64,000 nucleotides of DNA from Polaribacter sp. L3A8 (GTDB taxonomy: Bacteria; Bacteroidota; Bacteroidia; Flavobacteriales; Flavobacteriaceae), in contig NZ_CP047026.1 in NCBI RefSeq assembly GCF_009796785.1, positions 4,160,108 through 4,224,107 of the forward strand, written 5' to 3'. Under the pieces are notes generated by a model that had not been told where the DNA came from, made no database searches, and was given only the letters and a program-made list of their open reading frames with translations. Positions 9,758 to 18,702 of this stretch are shown here, piece after piece (within the stretch, counting starts at the first letter, position 1; the number at the start of each line of letters is the position of its first letter). The position numbers were made by a program, and so were the translations under genes.

Positions 9758-10867
9758 TTTCTTAATAACTTGGTTGTAATTTACCAATTCTGTTAAACCT
9801 TTTTTTTCTGGATTTTTAGCAAAAGAACGTAAATAAGTATCTAAATATTCAATAGCTCTATCTTCTGGGTAAAATAATACTTTATTATCATGTTGAGACC
9901 ATTCTGTAACGCTTATATATGTTTTTCCTTCGTAGGTTCTATAAAAACCTTTAATGTGTTCTGGTAAATTCTCTTCTAACTCTTCATCTAGATAGACAAT
10001 ATAGTATTTTAAATCTGCCGTAAAAAAGTGAAAAGAAAGTAAGTTGTCATAAAAACCTGTTAGGTTGTTTGCAAGTGGTAACATCATGGTAAAAACCAAT
10101 ATGGCTAATTTCTGTGTATTAAAAAATTGTAGAAAGAATTCAAAAGCATTTGATGTTTTTAAAGTCCAAAAGATGATAATAACACTTAATATATTCTGAA
10201 TGTTCCAAGGCACAACATTGTAACCATACCCTAAATAAAATAATAGAAATGTAATTGTTGAGTGCATTAATAGGATAAAAACGACTCCGAATTTTCTAGT
10301 TTTATTGAACAATAGTAAAACGCCCATTAAAGCTTCTAACCAAGGCACTGCATAGGTAAAAGCAACCAAAAACCATTGTGGTAAAAAACTAAAATGTTTG
10401 TTAATGGCACTTAACCACTGTATGTAAAAGGCTTCATTTAATTTCTGAATTCCGCTCCAAAAATAAGTAGCGAAAAAGATAAGGATAATAGCGTATAATA
10501 TTTTCCTTGGATTTGCTTTTCTATTGAAAATTTCTATTGCAAAAATGGTTAAAAAACTTTGATAAAAGTAAGGCTGCAATCTGTTTTGATCTACGAGCGC
10601 TAAAAAGAGATATAAACCAAGGATAGTCCAACCTTGCCATCTTTTATTCTGAAAAATGTAGACAATTTGTATTAAAAAGAAAAATCCGGCTAAAATATAA
10701 TCGAAAGGGTAGATAGGTATTGGTAACCAATCAAACAAAGGTATTACAGGGAAAACTTTTGTTGTTAGCCATAATTTTGGTGCATAAACCATTAATACCA
10801 AAACTGCAAGAATAGCAAGTATTCTTACCCAATTTATTTTTTGTTTGTCTGTTAGATTTGTGATCAT
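9755..10867 (-). CDS. HTTM-like multi-pass membrane protein
   Basis: The 370-residue product is very hydrophobic, with about eight or nine predicted membrane spans and a soluble C-terminal tail of about 85 residues from YLDEELEENLPEHIKGF onward. The pattern resembles HTTM/vitamin-K-carboxylase-like flavobacterial proteins, but I see no residue set that proves carboxylase activity. It converges on the HmuY-like gene and its stop codon overlaps the shared terminator. A role in the haem locus is possible only by position. Confidence 0.55.
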   Translation of the reverse strand: MITNLTDKQKINWVRILAILAVLVLMVYAPKLWLTTKVFPVIPLFDWLPIPIYPFDYILAGFFFLIQIVYIFQNKRWQGWTILGLYLFLALVDQNRLQPYFYQSFLTIFAIEIFNRKANPRKILYAIILIFFATYFWSGIQKLNEAFYIQWLSAINKHFSFLPQWFLVAFTYAVPWLEALMGVLLLFNKTRKFGVVFILLMHSTITFLLFYLGYGYNVVPWNIQNILSVIIIFWTLKTSNAFEFFLQFFNTQKLAILVFTMMLPLANNLTGFYDNLLSFHFFTADLKYYIVYLDEELEENLPEHIKGFYRTYEGKTYISVTEWSQHDNKVLFYPEDRAIEYLDTYLRSFAKNPEKKGLTELVNYNQVIKK

Positions 10868-10889
10868 CTTATTTGTTTTTATTTTCTAA

Positions 10890-10945
10890 CGTTTGTCATT
10901 TCGAAATGAGTTTTTTCAGTGATTGAGAAATCTCATTATTTAATT
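10890..10945. repeat. Palindromic intergenic repeat-like sequence
   Basis: The gap 10868-11185 holds no gene. Its first part has a perfect 12-bp palindrome CATTTCGAAATG at 10897-10908 and short complementary arms AATGAG/CTCATT around it. This resembles dispersed REP-like sequences seen between genes in flavobacterial chromosomes; only a genome-wide search could show copy number. Confidence 0.45.
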
Positions 10946-11046
10946 CTAATTTTTTAGATTACTCTTTATTCTCTGCTTAGAATGAAAAATAAACTCTCCT
11001 ATTCACTTTGTTTGCAAACAAGTCTAGCCCGGATTGAAACGACATC

Positions 11047-11159
11047 CTTTTTATAGCCTTTATTAATGGGCGTTTTTGCGAGGAACGAAGCAATCTCTTT
11101 AATTAAGGGATTGCCACAGTTTACAAAAAAGTAAACTTCGCAATGACGGCTATAAAAAG
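11047..11159. repeat. Nested inverted-repeat element
   Basis: Perfect 12-bp arms (CTTTTTATAGCC at 11047-11058, GGCTATAAAAAG at 11148-11159) enclose a second structured unit at about 11070-11147. The inner unit has near-complementary ends (CGTTTTTGCGAGG against CTTCGCAATGACG), an internal stem GCAATCTCTT/AAGGGATTGC and a hairpin AGTTTAC/GTAAACT. The look is of one dispersed repeat inserted into another. There is no coding potential. Confidence 0.6.
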
Positions 11160-11185
11160 ATATAGTGTAAAGCCGGAAATAGCTT

Positions 11186-13978
11186 CTAATAAACCAATTT
11201 TTCTGCCAAATATTTAGCAGTATAAGACTCTTTATTTTTTGCTAATTCTTCTGGAGTTCCCTGAAAAATAAGGTTTCCACCGTTTTTACCACCTTCTAAA
11301 CCTAAATCGATAATATAATCTGCACATTTAATTAATTCTATGTTATGTTCTATCACAATAATTGAATGCCCTTTGTCTATTAAGGCATTAAACGATGCTA
11401 ATAATTTTTTAATATCGTGAAAATGCAAACCTGTTGTTGGTTCATCAAAAATAAACAATGCCTTATCTTTGGTGTTTCCTTTTACTAAAAAGGAAGCCAA
11501 TTTTATACGCTGCGCTTCTCCGCCAGAAAGGGTAGAAGAAGACTGGCCTAATTTTACATAGCCCAAACCAACATCTTGCAAAGGTTTTAATTTACTTGCA
11601 ATTTTTGTTACCAAATTTTCTGAGAAAAATGCAACCGCATCATCAATCGTTAGATTTAAAATATCATCTATAGATTTTCCATCGAATTTAACCTCTAAAA
11701 CTTCTTTTTTAAAGCGTTTACCGTTACAAGCATCACACTCTAAATGCACATCTGCCATAAATTGCATTTCTATTGTAACTTCTCCTTCTCCTTTACAAAC
11801 CTCGCAACGACCACCTTCTACATTGAAAGAAAAGTGCTTGGGTTTGTAATTTCTGATGGATGATAATTTCTGATTTGCAAATAACGAGCGAATATCATCA
11901 TAAGCTTTAATATACGTTACAGGGTTGGAACGAGATGAGCGTCCGATTGGGTTTTGGTCGATAAATTCTACGTGTTTTAAGGTGTCAAAATCTCCTTTTA
12001 CTTCTGTATGTTGCCCAACTTTTTCTCCATGACCAATCAGTTGTTTTTGCATTGTTGGGTACAAAATACTTTTCACCAACGTACTTTTCCCCGAACCAGA
12101 AACACCTGTAATTACAGATAAACAATTTAGTGGAAACGTAACATTTACATTTTTTAAATTGTTTTCTCTTGCGCCAATTATTTCAATTTTATTTCTAGAA
12201 GTTCTACGTTTGGTAGGAACCTCGATTTTTAATTCTTCGTTAAGGTATTTTGCCGTTAAAGAGTCTGATTTTAAGATCGCATCAAAGTTTCCTTCTGCAA
12301 CTACATGCCCACCAAAAGTACCTGCTTCTGGACCAATATCTATAATATAATCGGCCTCTCGCATAATATCTTCATCATGCTCTACCACAACAACGGTGTT
12401 TCCTAAATCTCGTAAATCTTTTAAAACACCAATTAAACGTTCGGTGTCTTTTGGATGCAAACCAATACTTGGTTCATCTAAAATATACATAGAACCTACT
12501 AAAGAACTTCCTAGAGAAGTTGCTAAATTAATACGCTGACTTTCACCTCCAGAAAGTGTGTTAGAAGTTCTGTTGATGGTTAAATAAGACAAACCAACAT
12601 TGGTTAAAAACAGCAAACGATTGTTAATTTCTGTTAGTAAACGCTTTCCGATTTTTGCATCGTATTTATCTAATTTGATGTTCTTAAAAAAGACAGATAA
12701 TTCATCTAAAGGAAGTGTTACCAAGTCTGAAATTGTCTTTTCGTTTATTTTTACAAAATTAGTTTCATGTCTTAAACGTTTTCCGTTACACGATGTACAT
12801 TTTGTTTTTCCGCGGTAGCGAGAAAGCATTACTCGGTTCTGAATTTTATAACTTTTTTCTTCTAAAACGGTAAAGAAATGGTGTATTCCATTAAAGGATT
12901 TATTGCCATTCCAAACCAATTCTTTTTGTTTATCTGTAAGTTGAAACCACGGTTTGTGAATAGGAATATCAAACTGATACGCAACATCTATTAAGTCTTC
13001 TTTATAATTTATGTAAGAAGGTGTTTTAAACGGAAAAATACAATCTTCCATAATGGATAAACCCGTATTCGGAATCACTAATTCTTCATCGATACCAATT
13101 ACGCTTCCATAACCTTCGCACGTTGGGCAAGCACCATAGGGATTGTTAAAGCTGAATAAATGTGTGTTGGGTTCTAAGAAAGACATGCCGTCTAAATCGA
13201 ACTTATTACTAAATTCGGCTACTTTATTGTCTTCTAAGTTTTCTATAAAACAGATTCCTTTTCCTTCAAAAAAAGCAGTCTGAATAGCATCTGCTAAACG
13301 GTTAAAAAAGTCTTCGTCATCTTTAGTAATAATTCTATCTACTACTAAAAATAAAGGTTCGTTTTTAAAATCCGCTTGCGGAAAATCTGCAATTCTATAT
13401 ACTTTATCATTCCATTTTAAACGCGCATAGCCTTGCTGTTCTAAAACTTGTAAAACGGTTTTTAAATCTCGGTTTTCATCAATTGTAATAGGAGCTAACA
13501 ATAATAATTTTGTTCTTTCATGAAACTCTTTTACAAAGTTAACAACATCAGAAACCGTGTCTTTTTTTACTTCTTTACCAGAAATAGGAGAGAAGGTTTT
13601 ACCAATTCTGGCGTATAATAATTTTATATAATCGTAAATTTCTGTTGATGTACCTACTGTAGAACGCGGATTTGTAGAATTTACTTTTTGCTCAATAGCA
13701 ATTGCCGGTGCAATACCTTTTATATAATCTACTTTAGGTTTGTGTAATTTTCCTAAAAACTGACGCGCATAAGAAGATAAACTCTCTACATAACGTCTCT
13801 GACCTTCTGCATACAAAGTATCAAACGCTAAAGATGACTTTCCAGAACCAGAAAGCCCCGTTATTACAACCAATTTATTTCTTGGTATAACAACGTCTAT
13901 GTTCTTTAAATTATGGAGTCTAGCTCCTTTAATTATAATGTTTTCTTTAGGATTTACTTTAGAAATATCAGTCTTCAT
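11186..13978 (-). CDS. uvrA: UvrABC system protein A
   Basis: The 930-residue product is a full-length excision-repair ATPase that scans DNA for bulky lesions and loads UvrB. It has two ABC ATPase halves: Walker A motifs [12 protein letters not shown] near residue 41 and [11 protein letters not shown] near 630, signature motifs LSGGESQRI and LSGGEAQRI, and [11 protein letters not shown] and [11 protein letters not shown]alker B regions. Zinc-binding cysteine pairs are visible as [27 protein letters not shown] and CDACNGKRF. The gene is monocistronic on minus, with no uvrB nearby. I see no obvious LexA-type operator upstream. Confidence 0.97.
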   Translation of the reverse strand: MKTDISKVNPKENIIIKGARLHNLKNIDVVIPRNKLVVITGLSGSGKSSLAFDTLYAEGQRRYVESLSSYARQFLGKLHKPKVDYIKGIAPAIAIEQKVNSTNPRSTVGTSTEIYDYIKLLYARIGKTFSPISGKEVKKDTVSDVVNFVKEFHERTKLLLLAPITIDENRDLKTVLQVLEQQGYARLKWNDKVYRIADFPQADFKNEPLFLVVDRIITKDDEDFFNRLADAIQTAFFEGKGICFIENLEDNKVAEFSNKFDLDGMSFLEPNTHLFSFNNPYGACPTCEGYGSVIGIDEELVIPNTGLSIMEDCIFPFKTPSYINYKEDLIDVAYQFDIPIHKPWFQLTDKQKELVWNGNKSFNGIHHFFTVLEEKSYKIQNRVMLSRYRGKTKCTSCNGKRLRHETNFVKINEKTISDLVTLPLDELSVFFKNIKLDKYDAKIGKRLLTEINNRLLFLTNVGLSYLTINRTSNTLSGGESQRINLATSLGSSLVGSMYILDEPSIGLHPKDTERLIGVLKDLRDLGNTVVVVEHDEDIMREADYIIDIGPEAGTFGGHVVAEGNFDAILKSDSLTAKYLNEELKIEVPTKRRTSRNKIEIIGARENNLKNVNVTFPLNCLSVITGVSGSGKSTLVKSILYPTMQKQLIGHGEKVGQHTEVKGDFDTLKHVEFIDQNPIGRSSRSNPVTYIKAYDDIRSLFANQKLSSIRNYKPKHFSFNVEGGRCEVCKGEGEVTIEMQFMADVHLECDACNGKRFKKEVLEVKFDGKSIDDILNLTIDDAVAFFSENLVTKIASKLKPLQDVGLGYVKLGQSSSTLSGGEAQRIKLASFLVKGNTKDKALFIFDEPTTGLHFHDIKKLLASFNALIDKGHSIIVIEHNIELIKCADYIIDLGLEGGKNGGNLIFQGTPEELAKNKESYTAKYLAEKLVY

Positions 13979-14166
13979 TCATCAAAAATATATGCTATAA
14001 AAATACCCCTTTTTTAAACCATTTTAAAAGAAATGTGAATGAATTTTGCTAAAATATTTGTTGATTTGAAAAATAATATTGATATTTGGAACTCATAAGC
14101 ACCACTAAATTAGACGCATATACTTAAAAAACTACTTTTAAATTATTAATTTAATAATAAAATCGG

Positions 14167-14181
14167 AGAGCAACTTGCTCT
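14167..14181. promoter_or_regulatory. Perfect inverted repeat in the leader of the sigma factor gene
   Basis: AGAGCAACTTGCTCT is a 7-bp perfect inverted repeat with a one-base centre. It ends 12 bp before the ATG of the ECF sigma gene. It could be an operator, a small leader hairpin over the ribosome-binding region, or chance. Confidence 0.35.
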
Positions 14182-14193
14182 TCAAAAGTGGTT

Positions 14194-14781
14194 ATGGTGG
14201 AAAAAAACTCAATTACAGACAGTACTTTAGTAAGAGATTACATTTTAGGAAAAGAAGCAGCTTTAGCCGTTTTAATTAAAAGACATCAACAAAGATTATT
14301 TAGCTTTATATATAGTAAAGTGCAAGATAGAGACATTACAGAAGACGTTTTTCAGGATACATTTATAAAAGTTATTAGAACTTTAAAAAAAGGAAACTAT
14401 AACGAAGAGGGTAAATTTTTACCTTGGGTTATGAGAATTGCTCATAATTTGGTTATAGATCATTTTAGAAAAACGAATAGAATGCCAACTTTTAGAAATA
14501 CAGATGAGTTTGATATCTTTTCTATTTTGGGTGATGGTAATTTAAATGCTGAAAAGCAAATTATAAAAGAGCAGATTCATACAGATGTAAGAGAACTTAT
14601 AAATGAGTTGCCAGAAGAACAAAAAGAGGTTTTGATAATGCGCATGTATAAAGATATGAGCTTTAAAGAAATTAGCGAAAACACTGGGGTTAGCATTAAT
14701 ACAGCACTTGGTAGAATGCGCTATGCTCTTATAAATATGCGTAAATTAATAGAAAAACATAAAATTATTTTAGTAGATTAA
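14194..14781 (+). CDS. ECF-type RNA polymerase sigma factor
   Basis: From the ATG at 14194 (a GTG six bases upstream is also in frame) the product is 195 residues, usual for sigma-70 ECF factors. Region 2 (about residues 22-95) includes the RDITEDVFQDTFIKV segment and WVMRIAHNLVIDHFRK. Region 4 (about 128-180) has the helix-turn-helix LPEEQKEVLIMRMYKDMSFKE and ends in NTALGRMRYAL. No anti-sigma gene follows; instead there is a 47-residue protein 57 bp downstream, which may share the transcript. Targets are unknown. Confidence 0.9.
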   Translation: MVEKNSITDSTLVRDYILGKEAALAVLIKRHQQRLFSFIYSKVQDRDITEDVFQDTFIKVIRTLKKGNYNEEGKFLPWVMRIAHNLVIDHFRKTNRMPTFRNTDEFDIFSILGDGNLNAEKQIIKEQIHTDVRELINELPEEQKEVLIMRMYKDMSFKEISENTGVSINTALGRMRYALINMRKLIEKHKIILVD

Positions 14782-14838
14782 CAATAAAAGAAATTAAGTA
14801 GCGTTAGTTGTTTATAATCAGTTTATTAAATTAACTAT

Positions 14839-14982
14839 ATGATGCAACTTTACTCTAAAAAGCCTTCTGATTTGCAGATGCAACCTAAACAAGAAACAGT
14901 TCAATTTTTGATTAATTTTTCCAAATCGCTAACTTTTGTTAAAACGAAATCAAAAGACTTCATTGAATTGAATTTGAATTAA
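14839..14982 (+). CDS. Small conserved-looking protein downstream of the sigma factor (47 aa)
   Basis: A compact frame starts at tandem ATG codons at 14839/14842 and ends with TAA at 14982, 11 bp before a strong terminator. The product is basic and helical; its central stretch QPKQETVQFLINFSKSL resembles small proteins I recall behind ECF sigma genes in Flavobacteriaceae. There are no cysteines, signal peptide or membrane segment. It falls below usual ORF length cut-offs. A role as a partner of the sigma factor is inference from position. Confidence 0.6.
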   Translation: MMQLYSKKPSDLQMQPKQETVQFLINFSKSLTFVKTKSKDFIELNLN

Positions 14983-14993
14983 GAGAGGAAAAA

Positions 14994-15021
14994 GCTTCAA
15001 CTAACGTTGAGGCTTTTTTTT
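14994..15021 (+). terminator. Rho-independent terminator of the sigma factor operon
   Basis: Stem GCTTCAAC (14994-15001) pairs with GTTGAGGC (15006-15013) around a TAAC loop, with one G-U pair, and is followed by eight Ts. Confidence 0.82.
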
Positions 15022-15085
15022 GTATGCACTCTTATTTATGGTATATGAGGTAAAAGAGTATTGTTTTTCTAACGAACTTGCCGTT

Positions 15086-15709
15086 ATGGAAAATATATTA
15101 GTAGCAGGTGCTAATGGCACCACAGGAAAAAAGATAGTAAACTTATTACAAGCATCACAATATTTTAATCCTATTGCAATGGTTCGTAAAGAAAGTCAGA
15201 AAAAGCAATTTGAAGATAAAAATGTAACAACTGTTTTAGCAGATTTAGAAAAAGATGTTTCATTTACCACAGAAAATATTGATAAAGTTATATTCGCAGC
15301 AGGTTCTGGAGGAAAAAAAGTAGCAGAAGTAGATCAAGAAGGTGCAATGAAGTTAATTGATGCCGCTAAAAAAACGGAAGTCAAAAAATTTATAATGTTG
15401 AGTTCTATGGGAGCAGATAGTCCAGAAAGTTCTAACACGCTTAAAGATTATTTAGTAGCAAAACAAAATGCAGATATTTATTTAAGACAAAGTACATTAC
15501 CTTATTCTATTGTAAGACCAGGATCTTTAAATAACGAAAAAGGAAAAGGTAAAATAGAATTGAGTAGTAAATTAAATAAACCAGGAGAAATAAGTAGAGA
15601 TGATGTTGCAGAAACCTTGGTGTATGCTTTGTATGATGCTGCACCTGTTAATACTACTTTTGAAATAATAGCAGGTAATACTTTAATTAAAGAAGCAATT
15701 ATTAAGTAA
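15086..15709 (+). CDS. NAD(P)-binding SDR-like oxidoreductase
   Basis: The start at 15086 puts the dinucleotide-binding motif VAGANGTTGKKIV at residues 6-18, so the open frame upstream is not used. The 207-residue product is a one-domain atypical short-chain dehydrogenase (NAD(P)H-binding/NmrA-like group), with LSSMGADSPE and YSIVRPGSLNNE matching the usual Ser and catalytic-loop regions of flavin-reductase or epimerase-like relatives. The substrate is unknown. It stands alone between the sigma operon terminator and a convergent terminator. Confidence 0.8.
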   Translation: MENILVAGANGTTGKKIVNLLQASQYFNPIAMVRKESQKKQFEDKNVTTVLADLEKDVSFTTENIDKVIFAAGSGGKKVAEVDQEGAMKLIDAAKKTEVKKFIMLSSMGADSPESSNTLKDYLVAKQNADIYLRQSTLPYSIVRPGSLNNEKGKGKIELSSKLNKPGEISRDDVAETLVYALYDAAPVNTTFEIIAGNTLIKEAIIK

Positions 15710-15731
15710 CGTTAACTTCTTTTATGTAAAA

Positions 15732-15762
15732 AAAACACCTTTTTTTAAGGTGTTTTTTTTGT
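15732..15762. terminator. Bidirectional terminator between SDR gene and nth
   Basis: AAAACACCTT and AAGGTGTTTT form a 10-bp stem flanked by A and T runs on both sides, between convergent genes. It overlaps the last codons of nth. Confidence 0.78.
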
Positions 15763-16407
15763 TTTATAATAGTCGTCTAAAACGGTTTTTCTACCTACTG
15801 TTTTAGTGATAATATCTTTATCTAAATTCCAACCACGAGCAGGAGAATATTCTCTTCCATACCAAATAATTTGCAAGTGTAAATCGTTCCATAATTCTTT
15901 TGGAAACAGTCTTTTTGCGTCTTTTTCTGTTTGAGCAACACTTTTTCCGTTAGATAAATTCCAACGATACATTAAGCGTAAAATATGTGTATCTACAGGA
16001 AAGGCTGGAATACCAAAAGCCTGACTTAAAACTACACCAGCAGTTTTATGCCCCACAGCAGGCAATTCTTCTAGAGCTTCAAAAGTTTTAGGAACTTCTC
16101 CATCATATTTTTCAATCAAAATTTTAGACAAACCATGTATTCCTTTACTTTTCATTGGCGACAAGCCACAAGGACGAATAATTTCCTTAATTTCTTCTAC
16201 GGTCATTTTAACCATATCAAAAGGATTATCCGCTTTAGCGAATAACAAAGGCGTAATTTTATTTACACGAACATCTGTACATTGTGCAGACAGTAAAACT
16301 GCAACTAAAAGCGTAAAAGGATCTTTGTGATCTAAAGGAATTGGTATTTCTGGATATTTTTCTTGAAGTGTGTCAATTACAAATTGTACTTTTTCTTGTT
16401 TAGTCAT
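15745..16407 (-). CDS. nth: Endonuclease III-type DNA glycosylase lacking the Fe-S cluster
   Basis: I take the ATG at 16407 because a -7 box lies just upstream and the product (220 residues) then aligns with E. coli Nth numbering. It removes oxidised pyrimidines and nicks the abasic site. The helix-hairpin-helix LPAVGHKTAG carries catalytic Lys at 121 and VDTHI carries Asp at 139. The C-terminal loop that normally holds C-x6-C-x2-C-x5-C has no cysteines (YGREYSPARGWNLDKD), so no 4Fe-4S cluster can form. Cluster-free members occur in this phylum, so it is probably functional. Confidence 0.9.
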   Translation of the reverse strand: MTKQEKVQFVIDTLQEKYPEIPIPLDHKDPFTLLVAVLLSAQCTDVRVNKITPLLFAKADNPFDMVKMTVEEIKEIIRPCGLSPMKSKGIHGLSKILIEKYDGEVPKTFEALEELPAVGHKTAGVVLSQAFGIPAFPVDTHILRLMYRWNLSNGKSVAQTEKDAKRLFPKELWNDLHLQIIWYGREYSPARGWNLDKDIITKTVGRKTVLDDYYKTKKTP

Positions 16408-16427
16408 TGTTGTTTTATATGATAAAG

Positions 16428-16454
16428 CAAATATATGCATATTGATTTTTTCAA
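16428..16454 (-). promoter_or_regulatory. Candidate promoter of nth
   Basis: On minus, TATATTTG (16435-16428) matches TAnnTTTG exactly, with a TTG (16454-16452) 16 bp upstream. It lies downstream of the longest possible ORF start at 16440 and so favours translation from 16407. Confidence 0.5.
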
Positions 16455-16558
16455 TAATAAATTGTGTGACATATCTGTTTTTTTATTTTAAAAGGAGCAA
16501 TAGGTAGAAGAGCTTGATTTTTGAATCACGTATTAATTACCTGTTTTTTAGTTGTTTA

Positions 16559-16613
16559 TGTGTTTATTTTTGAGTTGATAAAAAATAGTTTATAAGCTAT
16601 TGAAATAAACACA
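16559..16613 (+). promoter_or_regulatory. Structured leader upstream of the aerolysin-like gene
   Basis: Perfect 11-bp arms TGTGTTTATTT (16559-16569) and AAATAAACACA (16603-16613) enclose a second near-palindrome, AATAGTTTATAAGCTATT. The structure ends 29 bp before the start codon. It could be an mRNA leader stem or a binding site for a regulator. Confidence 0.45.
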
Positions 16614-16642
16614 TTTAATTAATAATTTAAAACCAAGTAATT

Positions 16643-17500
16643 ATGGGAATTGTAATTAGTATTACAGCTGCTACAGATGCAAATGCATCAAAAGCAACAG
16701 CAACAGGAAGTATTCAGCATATTATTACAGATACTGAGCGGTCTACATTTAAATTGTCAGATTCTTCTTTAAAAAATGCTGTTGGAAAGTATTTTGGGAA
16801 AAATCCAAATGATGCATATCTTCATAGTCCAACACCTTGGAATGATTTATACAGAACGTATGGTTGGTCTCAAGTAAGTACTGTTTTAGTACCTATTAGA
16901 GCAGAAATTTTAGGAATCTCATCTAAACCAGATATTTTGGCAACCAAAACATTTACAAATAATAGTAGTGTTAAAGGCTCTTTTAATGCCAGTATTTCTG
17001 AGCAGGTTTCAAATACCGTTACAAGTTCATGGTCTACAGGAGGTACACTTTCAATAAGTGAAGCAATTGAAGTAGGAGTTAATATAGAGGTTGTAAGTGC
17101 AAAATCAACAACAACATTGTCTTATAGTCAATCTTGGTCTATTGGAGAATCGAAAAGTGAAACCACAACTGTTGGTTCTTCTTCTGGTGTAAGTGTAGAT
17201 TTAGATCCAGGACAATCTGTAGAAGCTAAGCTTTCTGCAAGTAAAGGAGCTATGCAAGTTAAGGTTACTTATAGGGCATATTTAACAGGTAGTGTCGCTG
17301 TAAATTATAATCCAACTTTTAAAGGACATCACTTTTTTGCATTGCCTGTAGCTAGTGTTATGTCTGCTGCTGGTATAAAAAACTCGGTAGAATCAACAGA
17401 AGTTTTTGATATTGGTTTTTATTCTGACGGTAAAATAGAAATTATTGATGCTAAAGGTAAAATGTTACAGAATTTTGCTGTAGCGGATCAAAGAGGTTAA
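16643..17500 (+). CDS. Aerolysin-like beta-pore-forming protein (follicular epithelium yolk protein subunit-like)
   Basis: The 285-residue product has an N-terminal domain containing PTPWNDLYRTYGWSQVSTVL, then from about residue 110 the alternating Ser/Thr-rich pattern of the aerolysin/ETX-MTX2 fold: ATKTFTNNSSVKGSFNASIS, a Ser/Thr amphipathic hairpin near SWSTGGTLSISEA, a second region SYSQSWSIGESKSETTTVG and VDLDPGQSVEAKLSASKG. This is the layout of small aerolysin-like proteins related to FEYPS. There is no signal peptide, so release would need lysis or another export route. It has its own leader and terminator and no immunity gene. Target and role are unknown. Confidence 0.75.
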   Translation: MGIVISITAATDANASKATATGSIQHIITDTERSTFKLSDSSLKNAVGKYFGKNPNDAYLHSPTPWNDLYRTYGWSQVSTVLVPIRAEILGISSKPDILATKTFTNNSSVKGSFNASISEQVSNTVTSSWSTGGTLSISEAIEVGVNIEVVSAKSTTTLSYSQSWSIGESKSETTTVGSSSGVSVDLDPGQSVEAKLSASKGAMQVKVTYRAYLTGSVAVNYNPTFKGHHFFALPVASVMSAAGIKNSVESTEVFDIGFYSDGKIEIIDAKGKMLQNFAVADQRG

Positions 17501-17531
17501 TTTAAATTAATTAGATAGAACCTTAAATTGA

Positions 17532-17558
17532 CCACAGTTTTATGTAAACTGTGGTTTT
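17532..17558 (+). terminator. Rho-independent terminator of the aerolysin-like gene
   Basis: A perfect 9-bp stem, CCACAGTTT (17532-17540) with AAACTGTGG (17546-17554), has a TATGT loop and four Ts after it. Confidence 0.8.
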
Positions 17559-17626
17559 GTTGTTATCTTTTTTAGTTCTCTATACTTTTTTCTTTGTACT
17601 TTTAAACTTTAAAAACTATTTAGAAA

Positions 17627-18079
17627 ATGACATCATTAAAAATAGGAGATAAGGCTCCACAATTTGAAGCACTAGACAATTTAGGAAACACCATAAAATT
17701 ATCTGATTATGCTGGTAAGAAATTGGTTTTATTCTTTTACCCAAAAGCAAGTACGCCAGGTTGTACTAATGAAGCTTGCGATTTAAGAGATAATTACCAA
17801 TCTTTTTTAGCTAAAGGATATGATGTTTTGGGCGTAAGTGCAGATTCTGCTAAAAGACAACAAAATTTCATTAACAAAAACGAATTACCTTTTCCGTTGT
17901 TAGCAGATGAAGATAAAGCTGTTATTGAAGCTTTTGGTGTTTGGGGGCCAAAGAAATTTATGGGTAAAGAATATGATGGAATTCATAGAACTACTTTTGT
18001 AATTGATGAAAATGGAGTAATAGAAGATGTTATTGCAAAAGTAAAAACAAAAGCACACGCTGCTCAGATTTTAGATTAA
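17627..18079 (+). CDS. bcp: Thioredoxin-dependent peroxiredoxin (Bcp/PrxQ)
   Basis: The 150-residue product is a Bcp/PrxQ peroxiredoxin that reduces hydroperoxides with thioredoxin. The catalytic block YPKASTPGCTNEACDLRD holds peroxidatic Cys46 and resolving Cys51, the C-x4-C spacing of atypical two-Cys PrxQ proteins. GVSADSAKRQQNF and the C-terminal HRTTFVID are family features. The length is typical. Its stop overlaps by four bases the convergent response-regulator gene, and no terminator lies between them. Confidence 0.93.
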   Translation: MTSLKIGDKAPQFEALDNLGNTIKLSDYAGKKLVLFFYPKASTPGCTNEACDLRDNYQSFLAKGYDVLGVSADSAKRQQNFINKNELPFPLLADEDKAVIEAFGVWGPKKFMGKEYDGIHRTTFVIDENGVIEDVIAKVKTKAHAAQILD

Positions 18080-18702
18080 ACAACTATTAAAGATTTTTGA
18101 ATTCCGAATTTGATTAATTCTGGAGTGCTTTTAGTATTTGTAATTTCAAAAAGCTCTCTTTTATGAGATTTTAAAGAACTTTCTGTGATATGTAATATTG
18201 CCGAAAGTTCTTTTTCATTTTTATCAGAATGCTTAAATAAAGCTTGTAATATTTCTAATTTTCGTTTGGTAAATGTGTAATTATCAATAATAATTTTTGA
18301 TGAGGTTTTATTTTTTTTAACAGTTTTATCTGTTAAACAATTTAGTATAATTGTCTTAAAATTAGCCAGATTTCCATCTTTTCCTACAAAAACATCCACA
18401 CCATTTTTTATCGCTTTTTCTTTAATAAAATTATTATTCATTGTTGTTAAAGCAATAATTTTAAAATTGTTATTTACTTTCTTTATTTCATCAATAAAAT
18501 CTAAAGAATTTTGACCATTAAAATTTACATCTAAGATTAAAACGTCTAAATTACAACTGTTTGTATATTGAAACAATTCTTTTAATGTAGTAAAAGTATT
18601 GGTTACATTTAATTCATTATGAGCATTTAAACTATCTTTTAAAGCGTCACAAAAAAAGCGATTATCGTCTGCAATAACAATTTTTATTGGGGGGTTAATC
18701 AT
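18076..18702 (-). CDS. NarL/LuxR-type response regulator
   Basis: The 208-residue product has a receiver domain (about residues 7-125) with acidic pocket ADDNRF, phospho-acceptor Asp in DVLILDVNF near residue 58 and conserved Lys in VFVGKDG. A C-terminal GerE-like helix-turn-helix follows (about 145-205, with ELSAILHITESSLKSHKRELFE). Its start overlaps the histidine kinase gene by eight bases, so the two form a translationally coupled pair. Targets are unknown. Confidence 0.88.
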   Translation of the reverse strand: MINPPIKIVIADDNRFFCDALKDSLNAHNELNVTNTFTTLKELFQYTNSCNLDVLILDVNFNGQNSLDFIDEIKKVNNNFKIIALTTMNNNFIKEKAIKNGVDVFVGKDGNLANFKTIILNCLTDKTVKKNKTSSKIIIDNYTFTKRKLEILQALFKHSDKNEKELSAILHITESSLKSHKRELFEITNTKSTPELIKFGIQKSLIVV

